A stretch of DNA of 64,000 nt from Nitrosomonas stercoris (lineage in GTDB: Bacteria > Pseudomonadota > Gammaproteobacteria > Burkholderiales > Nitrosomonadaceae), in contig AP019755.1 of NCBI GenBank assembly GCA_006742785.1, positions 1,364,001 through 1,428,000 of the forward strand, in the 5' to 3' direction. Shown here in pieces: positions 21,330 through 30,521 of this stretch. Both the position numbers and the translations under genes were made by a program. Position 1 is the first letter of the stretch. Every line of letters begins with the position of its first letter. Below the pieces are notes generated by a model that was not told the DNA's origin, did not search any database, and saw nothing but the letters and a program-made list of their open reading frames with translations.

Positions 21330-21521
21330 GCTTTGAAATTTTGGTTAAAGAGTCGATTTATTAAGTTAGATCAATATCTTGCTTTTGTGATTATATTCTG
21401 GTTGATATAGCCGTACATAGTAAGCTCTATCTATACAATGTGCTTATTATTTTCGCAATCAGTACAAAGCCAAAGCTGCCAAAGTTTGAGATTGTTTGAG
21501 CTGACTCAATGCTTTTAACGA

Positions 21522-21944
21522 TTATTGTGTAGTATCAGTAGCAGACTTGGATTTAAATTTAATCACTTTAGCGGGTTGATGCGGTGCTTGTTTTTCCATC
21601 ATGGCATATAAAGCCAGTGGAAATTCTCTTTGTAAACGCCGCATCACCGCTGCTTGATTTTCCTTATAGTAAACGGCCTCGTACTCAATTGGATCATCAA
21701 GTGATTCACGTTTTTGTGAACGAAAGTTCTGCCAGGCGATATCAACCCAGCATTTACGCCCTCCATCAACGAATACGAATTCTTCCCGATCAATAATAGC
21801 CAGATATTGCATGTTTCGAATGGGCACAAACAGGCTTTTCGCGTCACAGCGAGAAAATAGTTGTACGGCCAGGTTATAGGTAGTCGCGGGTAATGTTCGC
21901 TTTTCTCGTTTGATTTCCGGGTCACGGTAACAAGTAATTTCCAT
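21522..21944 (-). CDS. Hypothetical protein, 140 residues
   Basis: The start at 21944 is chosen because AAGGA lies seven bases ahead of the ATG; an upstream start at 22001 would add 19 atypical residues. The product begins MEITCYRDPEIKREKRTLP, is soluble and basic, and has a hydrophobic stretch LFVPIRNMQYLAIIDREEFVFVD typical of a small beta-barrel fold. It ends in a Lys/Ser-rich tail (KVIKFKSKSATDTTQ). I do not recognise the family. It stands alone, 192 bases from the next gene, with no clear operon. Confidence 0.7.
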   Translation of the reverse strand: MEITCYRDPEIKREKRTLPATTYNLAVQLFSRCDAKSLFVPIRNMQYLAIIDREEFVFVDGGRKCWVDIAWQNFRSQKRESLDDPIEYEAVYYKENQAAVMRRLQREFPLALYAMMEKQAPHQPAKVIKFKSKSATDTTQ

Positions 21945-22001
21945 ATTGAATATCCTTAAATTAAATGGCGCAATCATCGTTGCTGAATACGATGTATTCA
22001 A

Positions 22002-22408
22002 TCAAGGGCACTTTACTGAGAACCTGTTCAATATTTCGTTAAAGAATGTCTTACAACATTAAAATTGAACTGGCGCTAAGAGTTAATTTATGGAAAATTA
22101 TAATGACGTGACGCATTGCCTATATTCATCAAGCAGTACGTGTTTTATTCCGTTAAATATTTCGATGTACCCTGAACTAACAATAATGTAGTGGCAACTA
22201 TAAATTTCTTGGTGAAGCTCTGAAAAACTACCTGATTGCTATTTTCTACATTAAGAATTAATTTGAAAATACGTTCACTATGTGTAGATACTGCTTTTTA
22301 GTTAATTTTCGCTTTAAATTGACTGCTTGAGGATGTTTTCAGAAATTCACCTTGAAAAGATTGTATCGCGATTCCGGTTGAGGGGGAAATGCTGAATTTT
22401 CATCCGCT
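22002..22408. other. Intergenic region between hypothetical gene and tRNA-Pro
   Basis: About 400 bases without a credible gene. It holds the MITE-like element at 22211-22353. The rest is AT-rich, with no clear promoter or terminator that I could fix. Confidence 0.5.
22211..22353. repeat. MITE-like element, copy D (143 bp)
   Basis: The ends are GGTGAAGCTCTGAAAAACT and, on the other side, the complement of AAGGTGAATTTCTGAAAAC. The element is 143 bp, nearly the same as copy C at 42878 (142 bp). Read on the minus strand, its end runs through AAAATAGCAATC, then GGTAGTTTTTCAGAG, matching copy C base for base with few changes. It is therefore the same element inverted and somewhat decayed. Confidence 0.75.
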
Positions 22409-22485
22409 TGGTCGGGGTGAGAGGATTTGAACCTCCGGCTCCTGCGTCCCGAACGCAGTACTCTACCAGGCTGAGCTACACCCCG
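22409..22485 (-). tRNA. tRNA-Pro(CGG)
   Basis: Read leftward, the sequence folds as a full cloverleaf. The acceptor CGGGGTG pairs with CACCCCG, the D arm is GCTC...GAGT, and the anticodon stem CTGCG/CGCAG encloses loop TTCGGGA, giving anticodon CGG. G37 is typical of tRNA-Pro. The T arm is GGAGG-TTCAAAT-CCTCT. The discriminator A is followed by an encoded CCA (22409-22411). It reads Pro CCG codons. It lies 67 bases from the ispB 3' end on the same strand. Confidence 0.96.
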
Positions 22486-22552
22486 TGGAAAAAATGGTTT
22501 GATAAGTTTAGATAAAATCTGCTATGAATATCGTGTGTGTGCTTATTGCCAG

Positions 22553-23521
22553 CTAGTAATTTCTTGTGACAGCAAATTCAGCCAATTCAAGCAAGCATTG
22601 TTTATAGGTGGAATCGTGCAATATAGTTATTGCTGCAATAGCTTTATCTGCCTCTTTGCGGGCACATTGCTTGGTATAGTCTAGTGCTCCAGTTTGCTGG
22701 ATAGCTTTGAGTACCGGCTCAAAACCATCTTCTCCTCCTGATTCAATGGCATGACGAATCACCTGTATTTGTTCTGGCGTGCCTGCACGCATCGCGAAAA
22801 TAAGTGGCAACGTTGGCTTGCCTTCTGCCAAATCATCTCCCAGATTTTTGCCGGTTTCGTGGTCATCCCCTGAATAATCCAGCAAATCGTCAACCAGCTG
22901 AAATGCGGTACCCAGATGTATGCCATAGGCAGCCAGCGCTTCTTCTTCAGCAGTTGTAGCTTTACCCAGTATGGCTCCCAGTCGACCAGCTGCTTCAAAC
23001 AGCTTGGCGGTTTTGAAACGAATCACTTGCAAGTAGTTTTCTTCGTCTACGTCTGGATCACGACAGTTAAGCAATTGCTGCACTTCACCTTCAGTAATGG
23101 TGTTGGTTGCATCTGCCAACACTTCCATAACACGCAGATCGCTTACTTCTACCATCATCTGAAAAGAACGGGAATACAGAAAATCACCCACCAGTACACT
23201 GGCAGCATTACCAAACAGGGCATTAGCTGTGGCTTGGTTGCGACGTTGCTGGGATTCATCAACGACATCATCATGCAATAAGGTGGCGGTATGAATAAAT
23301 TCGACCACTGCTGCTAGAACGTGATGGTGTGATCCTTGGTAAGCGAATTGTTTTGCAGCTAGGATAACCAGGGCTGGCCGTAGTCTTTTTCCGCCACTGT
23401 GAATGATATATTCAATAATTTGTCGAATGAGGTCGACTTGAGAGTGAAGTTTTTTCCTAATGACGTTATCGACCTCGCCCATGTCCGGGGCGATAACGCT
23501 TCTGATTGACTCAATTGACAC
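22553..23521 (-). CDS. ispB: Polyprenyl (octaprenyl) diphosphate synthase
   Basis: This trans-prenyltransferase adds isopentenyl units to make the side chain of ubiquinone. The 322-residue protein has the two aspartate-rich motifs, HDDVVDES at about 84-91 and DDLLDYSGD at about 211-219, plus the GGKRLRP substrate-binding segment near 43-49. Octaprenyl chain length is inferred from the usual ubiquinone-8 of betaproteobacteria. It is divergent from hemA, with tRNA-Pro downstream. Confidence 0.94.
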   Translation of the reverse strand: MSIESIRSVIAPDMGEVDNVIRKKLHSQVDLIRQIIEYIIHSGGKRLRPALVILAAKQFAYQGSHHHVLAAVVEFIHTATLLHDDVVDESQQRRNQATANALFGNAASVLVGDFLYSRSFQMMVEVSDLRVMEVLADATNTITEGEVQQLLNCRDPDVDEENYLQVIRFKTAKLFEAAGRLGAILGKATTAEEEALAAYGIHLGTAFQLVDDLLDYSGDDHETGKNLGDDLAEGKPTLPLIFAMRAGTPEQIQVIRHAIESGGEDGFEPVLKAIQQTGALDYTKQCARKEADKAIAAITILHDSTYKQCLLELAEFAVTRNY

Positions 23522-23663
23522 AATGGCTCCCTGAAGAAACTGCTATGGTAGAAATGTCTCTGCCCAAGTGTCAAGGATTCTTGTTGGCAGAATGGTGAAG
23601 AGGTATATCATACAATGTATTACTAGATAGAACTTCCATTGATTGAGGCTGTATAACTTCCGT

Positions 23664-23669
23664 TATAAT
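23664..23669 (+). promoter_or_regulatory. Candidate -10 element for hemA
   Basis: A perfect TATAAT lies 41 bases before the hemA start. Possible -35 hexamers (TTGATT, TTGAGG) lie 19 or 15 bases upstream, neither at ideal spacing. It is plausible as the promoter of hemA-prfA-prmC, but only the -10 is convincing. Confidence 0.35.
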
Positions 23670-23709
23670 TAACGATTAATTTTGAATTGGTGTCATCAGG
23701 ATATTTTTC

Positions 23710-24963
23710 ATGCAACTTTTTGCTTTTGGTGTTAACCATCATACAGCACCTTTAGACATACGCGAGCACGTCGCTTTTTCAGAAGAATCGATGCGCTGTG
23801 CGTTGCAAGAACTGGTTAATCATCAGTTGGTTAAGGAGGCGGCGATTGTTTCGACATGTAACCGCACCGAAATATATTGTAATACTGACGCGCCTGATAA
23901 AGCAGTAGGCTGGTTAGCAGATTTTCATCAGCTGCGCTCGGATGATCTGGAACCTTACTTATACAAATTGCTGAAAGAGCAGGCGGTCAAACATGTGTTT
24001 CGTGTCGCGAGTGGCCTGGATTCCATGGTGCTGGGTGAAACCCAGATTCTGGGGCAGATCAAAGATGCGGTGAAATCGGCGCAAGAAGCTGGAACATTGG
24101 GATTGTTATTGCATAAAATGTTTCAGCGAACTTTTTTTGTTGCCAAGGAAGTGCGGACTTCGACTGAAATCGGTGCATGCTCAATTTCAATGGCTGCAGC
24201 GGCTGCTCGTCTGGCCGAGAGAATATTTGGTGATATCAGCGAACAAAAGGTGTTGTTTATTGGTGCCGGTGAAATGATTGAACTGTGTGCTGCCCATTTT
24301 GCGGCCAGACACCCAGCGCATGTGACGGTTGCAAATCGTACTGTAGAGCGTGCTGAAGTACTGGCGCGTCGTTTCAATGCACATCCTATTTCCTTGCGTG
24401 AGCTGCCTGATCAGTTGGCGCTGCATGATATCGTGATTACCTCAACGGCGAGCCCTTTGCCGATATTGGGCAAGGGATTATTAGAGCGAGCAGTTAAGCT
24501 GCGTAAACATCGCCCAATTTTTATTGTTGACCTAGCAGTGCCACGAGACGTTGAGCCAGAAGTAGCTGAATTAGACGATGTGTTTTTGTATTACGTAGAT
24601 GATTTGGCAGATATCGTTAAGGAAGGACTGGATAATCGTCAAGGAGCGGTGACTCAGGCTGAAATTATTATTGATTCAAATGTGACTGATTTTATGCATT
24701 GGGTTGCTACGCGGGAGGCAGTACCAACAATTTGTGCGTTGCGTAATCAGGCAGAACAATTTCGTCAGTATGAGCTTAATCGTGCCCGTAAATTATTGGC
24801 AAAAGGCGAAGATCCTACTCAAGTGCTCGAATCTTTTAGCAGAGGGTTGACCAATAAGTTTCTGCATTCTCCTTCAGTGGTGCTGAATCGGGCTATTGAT
24901 GGCGAGCGTGAGCAGCTGATTGATTTTATTAACCAGTTATATCAGCTACATCGCTCGCAATGA
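23710..24963 (+). CDS. hemA: Glutamyl-tRNA reductase HemA
   Basis: HemA reduces glutamyl-tRNA to glutamate-1-semialdehyde with NADPH, the first committed step of C5 haem synthesis. The 417-residue protein has the family start [14 protein letters not shown] and the catalytic cysteine in STCNRTEIY (about residue 50). It also has [17 protein letters not shown] near 98-114, an NADPH-binding [10 protein letters not shown] near 189, and the C-terminal dimerisation helix. It overlaps prfA by four bases (ATGA), the conserved hemA-prfA-prmC order. Confidence 0.97.
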   Translation: MQLFAFGVNHHTAPLDIREHVAFSEESMRCALQELVNHQLVKEAAIVSTCNRTEIYCNTDAPDKAVGWLADFHQLRSDDLEPYLYKLLKEQAVKHVFRVASGLDSMVLGETQILGQIKDAVKSAQEAGTLGLLLHKMFQRTFFVAKEVRTSTEIGACSISMAAAAARLAERIFGDISEQKVLFIGAGEMIELCAAHFAARHPAHVTVANRTVERAEVLARRFNAHPISLRELPDQLALHDIVITSTASPLPILGKGLLERAVKLRKHRPIFIVDLAVPRDVEPEVAELDDVFLYYVDDLADIVKEGLDNRQGAVTQAEIIIDSNVTDFMHWVATREAVPTICALRNQAEQFRQYELNRARKLLAKGEDPTQVLESFSRGLTNKFLHSPSVVLNRAIDGEREQLIDFINQLYQLHRSQ

Positions 24964-26039
24964 ATCAAGGAATTATCAATCAGCTCGTCCGATTGAGTGT
25001 GCGCCTGGAAGAGCTGGATCAGCTGCTAAGTAATGAGAACGTGACAGCTGATCTGGATAACTACCGCAAAATTTCTCGTGAGCGATCGGAAATCGAGCCT
25101 ATTACTGAGCTGTATCATACGTATCAACAAATTGAGCAAGATATGATCACAGCCAGAGAAATGAGTGTTGATCCAGAATTTCGGGAATTTGCTGCCGCCG
25201 AAATTGAGGCGGATGAGCAAAAATTAGCAGTTGTTGAAACAGAAATACTGAAATTATTGTTGCCGAAAGATCCAAATGACGAACGCAATATTTTTCTGGA
25301 AATTCGTGCTGGCACTGGCGGGGATGAATCAGCTTTGTTTGCGGGTGATTTGTTTCGTATGTACAGCCGCTATGCCGAACGGGAAGGATGGCGAGTAGAA
25401 GTAGTTTCACAAAGCCCATCTGAAGTGGGAGGATACAAAGAGATTATTGCCAGGATTATTGGTCGTGGCGCTTATTCCAGGCTCAAATTTGAATCAGGCG
25501 CCCACCGGGTTCAGCGTGTTCCGGTGACAGAGACGCAAGGGCGGGTACATACTTCGACTTGTACTGTTGCGGTGTTGCCCGAGGTCGATGAAATCTCCGA
25601 TATAGATTTGAATCCGGCTGATTTAAGGATTGATACCTTTCGTGCTTCCGGAGCGGGGGGGCAGCATATCAATAAAACAGATTCAGCTGTACGCATTACC
25701 CATTTGCCAACTGGTATTGTTGCTGAGTGTCAAGAAGGGCGCTCACAGCACAAGAATAAGGCGCAAGCAATGAGCGTATTGATAGCTCGTATTCTTGATA
25801 AGCAAGTGAGTGAGCAGCAAGCGGAACAGGCGGCCGCTCGTAAATCCTTGGTGGGAAGTGGCGAACGTTCGGAGCGAATTCGTACCTATAACTTTCCACA
25901 GGGCAGAGTGACAGATCATAGAGTGAATCTCACGCTCTATAAAATAGAGCAGATCATGGATGGAGAATTAGAGGAGATTTGCTCTGCCTTGGCGACTGAG
26001 CATCAAGCTGCACAGTTAGCTGACATGATTGAAAATTAA
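24960..26039 (+). CDS. prfA: Peptide chain release factor 1
   Basis: RF1 recognises UAA and UAG and triggers peptide release. The 359-residue protein has the GGQ motif in [12 protein letters not shown] (about 229-240), the target of PrmC methylation. The codon-recognition tripeptide region lies in [14 protein letters not shown] (about 181-194), with PVT as the type 1 signature. Start overlaps hemA stop by four bases, implying coupling. Confidence 0.97.
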   Translation: MNQGIINQLVRLSVRLEELDQLLSNENVTADLDNYRKISRERSEIEPITELYHTYQQIEQDMITAREMSVDPEFREFAAAEIEADEQKLAVVETEILKLLLPKDPNDERNIFLEIRAGTGGDESALFAGDLFRMYSRYAEREGWRVEVVSQSPSEVGGYKEIIARIIGRGAYSRLKFESGAHRVQRVPVTETQGRVHTSTCTVAVLPEVDEISDIDLNPADLRIDTFRASGAGGQHINKTDSAVRITHLPTGIVAECQEGRSQHKNKAQAMSVLIARILDKQVSEQQAEQAAARKSLVGSGERSERIRTYNFPQGRVTDHRVNLTLYKIEQIMDGELEEICSALATEHQAAQLADMIEN

Positions 26040-26056
26040 TAGTCAAGCCACCTTCT

Positions 26057-26920
26057 TTGACGCAAAATTTTCTGAAATCGCCCATTACCATTCGTGAGCT
26101 ATTACGTAGTGCAGAACTACTTGTCAGCAGAATAGATGCACGTTTTTTGCTGCAAAGTGTACTGAATGTGGAAGCTGCTTTTTTGATTGCGCATGCGGAT
26201 TTGCTACTGGGAACGGAACAAATCAGACGTTTTCAGCAATTGCTGGCAAGGCGCATTGAAGGTGAACCAGTTGCCTATTTAACTGGAGAAAAAGGATTTT
26301 ACGACCTTGTTTTTGAGGTCACGCCTGATGTTCTAGTGCCACGTCCAGAAACAGAATTACTGGTGGAAATCGCGTTATCTAAAATTCCGTTGGGTCAGCA
26401 GTGTAATATTCTTGATTTGGGCACAGGCAGTGGTGCAATCGCCGTTACAATAGCCAAACATCGTCCGGATGCTCAAGTGACTGCGGTTGATATTTCTTCG
26501 GCGGCATTAGTGGTAGCACGCAAAAATGCCGAGAAATATGCCATAAAAAATATAGCATTTGTTGAAGCTGATTGGTTTTCAGGCTTTAGTAGTGAAAAAT
26601 TTGCCGTTATTGTGGCCAATCCACCTTACATTACGTTAGGAGATCCGCATCTTGAAGAGGATGGTTTGCGTTTTGAACCTTTTATTGCGCTAACTGCTCA
26701 AGAGAATGGTTTGGAATGTATTTGCAAGATCATTATTCAGGCACCGGATTATTTGGAGAATGCAGGCTGGTTAATGCTGGAACATGGATATGATCAAGCA
26801 AGTGTCTGCCAGGAATTATTGGATAGGACCGATTTTCTCTCTATATTTACGCAATCTGATCTCGCTGGAATAGATCGAGTAACAGGGGGACAATATAGGC
26901 CATTAAAAGGAGCCAAATAA
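26057..26920 (+). CDS. prmC: Release factor glutamine methyltransferase PrmC
   Basis: PrmC methylates the glutamine of the GGQ motif in release factors. The 287-residue protein has a helical N-terminal domain, a SAM-binding ILDLGTGSGAIAV (about 120-132), and the catalytic NPPY motif in VANPPYI (about 190-196). The only plausible start near the family N-terminus is TTG at 26057, with a weak ribosome binding site. It lies 17 bases after prfA, its substrate gene, so it may rely on coupling. Confidence 0.93.
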   Translation: MTQNFLKSPITIRELLRSAELLVSRIDARFLLQSVLNVEAAFLIAHADLLLGTEQIRRFQQLLARRIEGEPVAYLTGEKGFYDLVFEVTPDVLVPRPETELLVEIALSKIPLGQQCNILDLGTGSGAIAVTIAKHRPDAQVTAVDISSAALVVARKNAEKYAIKNIAFVEADWFSGFSSEKFAVIVANPPYITLGDPHLEEDGLRFEPFIALTAQENGLECICKIIIQAPDYLENAGWLMLEHGYDQASVCQELLDRTDFLSIFTQSDLAGIDRVTGGQYRPLKGAK

Positions 26921-27060
26921 ATATTATAGTGTGTGTATTATTCTGGTTAAAATTTGAAAGGATAGATTTTTAACGGGTGCTCGTATTAGTTTATTCCGCT
27001 AAAAATGTTGGTTGATTAGAAACAAGTAGCTACTTTATCGATTTGTAGAGGAGATGAAAA

Positions 27061-27369
27061 ATGGATGTTACTGATTCTATTGAGGAACAAGTAGCAACAC
27101 ACCCAATCGTTTTGTATATGAAAGGTACACCACAACAACCGCTATGTGGTTTTTCTGCGCATGCTGTACAGATATTAGGAGCATGTGGTGTTGAGGATTT
27201 TCTGGCGGTGAATGTGCTGGATGATCCCGAAATAAGGCAAGGTATCAAGGATTACTCAAACTGGCCTACGATTCCTCAGTTGTATGTGAATGGAGAGTTT
27301 GTTGGTGGGGCAGATATCATGAACGAGATGTTCCAAAATGGTGAGTTGAAACAATTGCTCGAGAAATAA
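27061..27369 (+). CDS. grxD: Monothiol glutaredoxin (Grx4 type)
   Basis: This 102-residue protein is a CGFS-type monothiol glutaredoxin that binds and transfers [2Fe-2S] clusters. CGFS is at about residues 31-34, preceded by [12 protein letters not shown]. Later motifs are [19 protein letters not shown] and DIMNEM, typical of the family. GGAGATGAAAA precedes the ATG. Nothing in its surroundings shows which pathway it serves; housekeeping iron-sulfur supply is most likely. Confidence 0.96.
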   Translation: MDVTDSIEEQVATHPIVLYMKGTPQQPLCGFSAHAVQILGACGVEDFLAVNVLDDPEIRQGIKDYSNWPTIPQLYVNGEFVGGADIMNEMFQNGELKQLLEK

Positions 27370-27383
27370 ATTTTTGTATATTA

Positions 27384-27470
27384 AAGAACCTCTGAAGATA
27401 TTAGCAAAGTGCTTCGCTCAATTCTGATATGGAAATAGGACGTAAAAGATTGTTTTTCAGAGGTTCCTCA
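27384..27470. repeat. MITE-like element, copy B (about 87 bp)
   Basis: The left end AAGAACCTCTGAA (27384-27396) and right end TTCAGAGGTTCCTC (27456-27469) share a perfect 10-bp inverted repeat. The inner right half, with ATATGGAAATAGG, matches copy C at 42878 in the same orientation. It lies between convergent grxD and yqaA. Its right end also supplies the stop codon of yqaA, so insertion probably reset that gene's end. A hairpin here could end transcription from both sides. Confidence 0.72.
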
Positions 27471-27887
27471 GTTTATTGCGGAAGCAATAACCCAGTAGCG
27501 TGCGAATTTACCCAGTGCGATAAAAAAAGTTGCCGCTAGCCAATTCATCCGCAACCATCCGGCTGCGACGCATAGTACATCACCTATAAGTGGCAGCCAG
27601 GATAGAAATAATATGGGAGCTCCATGTTGGCGTGTCCAGCGGAGCCCATGCATATAACGTCCTAGTTTCTTTGACAAAGCTTGCTCATCAGGCAGCAAGC
27701 GTCCAATGATATAAGAACTTAACCCTCCCAACGTGTTGCCGATTGTGGCGACATTGAGTGCTGGCCAGAATAAATCAGGATGAGCGATTAGTACACCTAT
27801 CAGTACTGCTTCTGATCCTCCTGGCAATAGCGTTGCTGCAAGAAAACTGCTCGTGAAAAGAGCGAGCAAACTAGCGCTTTCATCCAT
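27468..27887 (-). CDS. yqaA: YqaA-type DedA-like membrane protein
   Basis: A 139-residue inner-membrane protein of the SNARE-associated/DedA group, closest in pattern to E. coli YqaA. It shows LLALFTSSFLAATLLPGGSEAVLIG at the start, GNTLGGLSSYIIGR in the middle, and LLSWLPLIGDVLCVAAGWLRM near the end, with about four hydrophobic segments. The start at 27887 (MDESASLLALF) aligns with the family; a longer frame from 27944 adds 19 residues without support. Some DedA proteins flip membrane lipids; no function is established for this short branch. The stop codon lies in repeat copy B. Confidence 0.87.
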   Translation of the reverse strand: MDESASLLALFTSSFLAATLLPGGSEAVLIGVLIAHPDLFWPALNVATIGNTLGGLSSYIIGRLLPDEQALSKKLGRYMHGLRWTRQHGAPILFLSWLPLIGDVLCVAAGWLRMNWLAATFFIALGKFARYWVIASAIN

Positions 27888-27954
27888 ATTAGGAATGTAT
27901 ATCTTTTGACAAATGAGTAAAAATGCAGGTGCTGAGTGTATCAACTAAGAATAG

Positions 27955-27983
27955 CTTGATGTTAAGCGTAGTTTAACATCAAG
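27955..27983. promoter_or_regulatory. 11-bp inverted repeat between divergent yqaA and GST-like gene
   Basis: CTTGATGTTAA (27955-27965) and its exact complement (27973-27983) flank a seven-base spacer. Both neighbouring genes point away, so a terminator is unlikely and an operator is the better reading. No regulator gene is adjacent. Confidence 0.45.
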
Positions 27984-28188
27984 ATAATTGCATCTCTCAC
28001 AATAAGGAAAGAGAAAAATGCAATGAAGTGGCTGATTCAGCGTATTATTTACTCATATTGTATATTTTATTATATATATACTGGCGCACTAGAATCGGGG
28101 TGCTGCAAAGTCACCAGTATCTTGATAGATGCTCTAGTAGAGCAATAGATTCTTTCGCGCTGTCGTGTATTTACAGAGGAGTTACTCC

Positions 28189-28821
28189 GTGTTGATTTAT
28201 GATGCACATAGTCCTGCGCCGCGTTGTTTAAGGATGTTTTTACTAGAAAAACAATTACAGTTACCTGCTATAACTGTCGATGTTATGACTGGAGAAAATC
28301 GTCAATCCACCTATTTGGCAGTTAATCCTACGGGACAAACCCCTTCTTTGCGCTTGGATGACGATAGTGTATTGACGGAAGCAGTTACCATTGCGGAATA
28401 TCTGGAGGAGTTGCATCCCTCTCCGGTTTTAATTGGGAGTACACCTGAACAACGTGCGCAGACGCGGCAATGGTGGCGCCGTGTGGAGCTGAATATTACC
28501 GAATTTATCCATAATGCTTTTCATTATGCTGAAGGTTTAGCTCGATTCGAATCGAGAATACCGGTGGTACCAGAAGGTGCTGATGGATTAAAGCGGGTGG
28601 CACAAGATCGTTTACGTTGGCTAGATAATATGTTTGGCACGGGACCGTATTTGTGTGGTCAGCGTTTTACTGCTGCTGATATTTGGTTGTATGTATGGCT
28701 GGATTTTGGTCAATCGGTTAATCAACCTTTTGATCATAATCTGCCCAATATTGGGCCGTGGTTTGAGCGTATTGCTGCGCGAGCTAGTGCAAAACAGAGT
28801 AGAACATTATTGGCAACATAA
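28189..28821 (+). CDS. Glutathione S-transferase-like protein
   Basis: The 210-residue protein has a thioredoxin-like N-terminal domain (IYDAHSPAPRCLRMFLLEKQ), with the glutathione-contact segment NPTGQTPSLRLDDDSVLTEAVTIAEYLEE split across about residues 47-75. A helical C-terminal domain follows, containing RFTAADIWLYVWLDF. A GTG start at 28189 is chosen because AGAGGAG lies eight bases upstream; the longer frame from 28165 lacks one. GSTs conjugate or isomerise electrophiles with glutathione; the substrate is unknown. Confidence 0.87.
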   Translation: MLIYDAHSPAPRCLRMFLLEKQLQLPAITVDVMTGENRQSTYLAVNPTGQTPSLRLDDDSVLTEAVTIAEYLEELHPSPVLIGSTPEQRAQTRQWWRRVELNITEFIHNAFHYAEGLARFESRIPVVPEGADGLKRVAQDRLRWLDNMFGTGPYLCGQRFTAADIWLYVWLDFGQSVNQPFDHNLPNIGPWFERIAARASAKQSRTLLAT

Positions 28822-28951
28822 CGTCACACGCATGTTTCTGATCATGACGATAGAAATAAAATACATTATGATGTCATATTTGTGGCGAGTTAATTTTGAT
28901 TTGTATTGTGGTTTATTGCTGGAGTCGAACAATATAAATCGAACCTGGTTG

Positions 28952-28977
28952 TTCACTACGTTGTTCTGAGTAGTGAA
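28952..28977. repeat. 8-bp inverted repeat upstream of the lipoprotein gene
   Basis: TTCACTAC (28952-28959) and GTAGTGAA (28970-28977) form a perfect inverted repeat with a ten-base spacer, 56 bases before the lipoprotein start. It could be an operator or the terminator hairpin of the GST-like gene; no U tract follows directly. Confidence 0.4.
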
Positions 28978-29032
28978 TATGATTGTGTAGTAACGTGTGT
29001 TTTTGTTTTTTTATATAAGGAGATAAGATCGT

Positions 29033-29317
29033 ATGGATAAGCAAAAAATGGTATCAATGTTGGTAGTGGTAGGTGCATGTGTAGGGTTGTCCGCTTGCGC
29101 AACGACTGGTGAGCTGGATACACTCAAATCCCGTGTAGATGCATTGGAATCCAATGTTGCAACGGCACAATCAGATGCTGCTGCTGCCAGAGCAACTTCT
29201 AATGACGCTGTTAATATTGCTAATCAAGCAATGGATAGAGCTAACGAAGCTAATGCGCGTTCAATTGATACTGAAACCAAGATTGATCGCATGTTCAAGC
29301 GTTCAATGTATAAATAA
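29033..29317 (+). CDS. Braun-type (Lpp/OprI-like) lipoprotein
   Basis: A 94-residue lipoprotein. The signal peptide ends in LSAC, so Cys22 is the lipidated residue. The mature part is a heptad-repeat helix (LDTLKSRVDALESNV, then Ala/Asn-rich repeats), forming a coiled coil or alanine zipper. The C-terminus RMFKRSMYK ends in Lys, as in Lpp and OprI where that lysine can be joined to peptidoglycan. AAGGAG precedes the ATG. An L,D-transpeptidase would be needed for attachment; the one at 607-1089 is a possible but unproven partner. Confidence 0.9.
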   Translation: MDKQKMVSMLVVVGACVGLSACATTGELDTLKSRVDALESNVATAQSDAAAARATSNDAVNIANQAMDRANEANARSIDTETKIDRMFKRSMYK

Positions 29318-29330
29318 TTATTGTGTAGAT

Positions 29331-29387
29331 TACCTCGAGCTTGGTATTTGTTTGTATAGTTATTTGTGTACAAGAAGGCTCGAGGTA
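29331..29387 (+). terminator. Probable terminator after the lipoprotein gene
   Basis: TACCTCGAGC (29331-29340) pairs perfectly with GCTCGAGGTA (29378-29387), followed by a T-rich stretch. The loop is long (37 bases), which is unusual, but position 14 bases after the stop and the 10-bp GC-containing stem support a role at the transcript end. Confidence 0.5.
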
Positions 29388-29432
29388 TTGATTGCTATTG
29401 TTCTTGGTCTTAGTAATATATTTTTGACGCTC

Positions 29433-30521
29433 TTATCTATATTTCAATTTTTCCCAGCACTGAGAAAGTGTTTCAAAAACAGCTGGATTGCTGGAAATAG
29501 CAGCAATCTCGTGATTCAACCAGAATGAAGGTTTGGTCCAGTTAAAGCTGCCAAAGATTGACCAAATCTTGCCCTTCTCTTCTATTAACACAAATTTAAG
29601 ATGCATCGGTACTGATTCAGTAGATTGAATGCGTCTGAAACGGATGCCAGCATTGATCAAGCGCTGCTCTATTTTTGGGGTAACACGGCGAGTAGTGGCC
29701 TCCGCTAGTATCTCCAGATCGATGCCTCGCTTGGCCAGCTTAATCATTATATCTACGGCGCTACTTGCTCGAATGTGAGAGGCGGCAATACGTATTTGTG
29801 CGCCATGACGGAGAGTGTTAAGAAATCGAATAATAGGATGGGTATGTATACGTGGCCAGAAAAATACAGTAGTGTCTGCTCCATGTATATCATGACTTGC
29901 ATTCGCAGAAAATCGATGAAAAAAGCCAGGTAGAGAGTGGTGCAATAATTGAGCGTGTCGTATTAATCCATCAACCAAAATTGGATCCTTAAGACCAATG
30001 AGCGCGTTGTAGCCAACATCCTGATCACCAATTTCTTGGATAATATCAAAATCATCTTGTGAGCCGTTGCCGGACGGGTTAAACGAACCAATGAAAGCTA
30101 TGGGTTCTGGGTGAGAAAAGCAGTACAGTTTTTCGTGCAGTTGTGGTTTCCAGGATTTATGAGATGGGGAAGGTAGGCCAGGGATGGTAATGATACGAAG
30201 AGCATTCCCAATGCCATCTGGTCCTGAAAGTAGCGCAATGACAGCAACATTAGCGTGTGGAATACGTGGCTTGCCAGCCAGACACAAGGTAATCTTAACG
30301 CCACGCTTATGTGCCTGAATCAATGTTTTGGCTAACTGAATATCACGAAAATAGTAAGTGACCCAGTTGATTGATCCACCTGCAGGAACGGCAGCAATTC
30401 TTTCTTCCAGCAAATTACGTAATTTTCCGCGTGGATAATCTGGGCCGCCGAAATAAATGTCGGGTGTGGCAGCTGTTGGTGCTACTAATGAGTTTACAGT
30501 TTTATTGTGTAAATCCTGCAT
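29433..30521 (-). CDS. Phospholipase D-like domain protein
   Basis: The protein has two PLD-type HxK active-site halves: HEKLYCF with GSFNPSGNGS in the first (about residues 125-150), and HLKFVLI with GSFNWTKPS in the second (about 325-350). The duplicated motif is that of the PLD superfamily, which covers lipases, cardiolipin synthases and nucleases. There is no signal peptide. The ATG at 30521 (MQDLHNKTVNS, 362 residues) is preferred over a TTG at 30548. It still overlaps the upstream gene's end by 20 bases, so the two genes are probably coupled. Substrate is unknown. Confidence 0.82.
   Translation of the reverse strand: MQDLHNKTVNSLVAPTAATPDIYFGGPDYPRGKLRNLLEERIAAVPAGGSINWVTYYFRDIQLAKTLIQAHKRGVKITLCLAGKPRIPHANVAVIALLSGPDGIGNALRIITIPGLPSPSHKSWKPQLHEKLYCFSHPEPIAFIGSFNPSGNGSQDDFDIIQEIGDQDVGYNALIGLKDPILVDGLIRHAQLLHHSLPGFFHRFSANASHDIHGADTTVFFWPRIHTHPIIRFLNTLRHGAQIRIAASHIRASSAVDIMIKLAKRGIDLEILAEATTRRVTPKIEQRLINAGIRFRRIQSTESVPMHLKFVLIEEKGKIWSIFGSFNWTKPSFWLNHEIAAISSNPAVFETLSQCWEKLKYR

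Noticed and set aside
22412-22485. tRNA-Pro as a phage attachment site
   Set aside because: No integrase and no repeated tRNA 3' end were found in the surrounding sequence.
28060-28085. TA-rich run as a possible origin or phase-variable tract
   Set aside because: It is short, has no DnaA-box cluster or uniform repeat unit, and is better read as promoter-region AT richness.
28634-28969. Rightward frame overlapping the GST-like gene end
   Set aside because: It is a shifted-frame shadow for most of its length, with no binding site and no recognisable protein.
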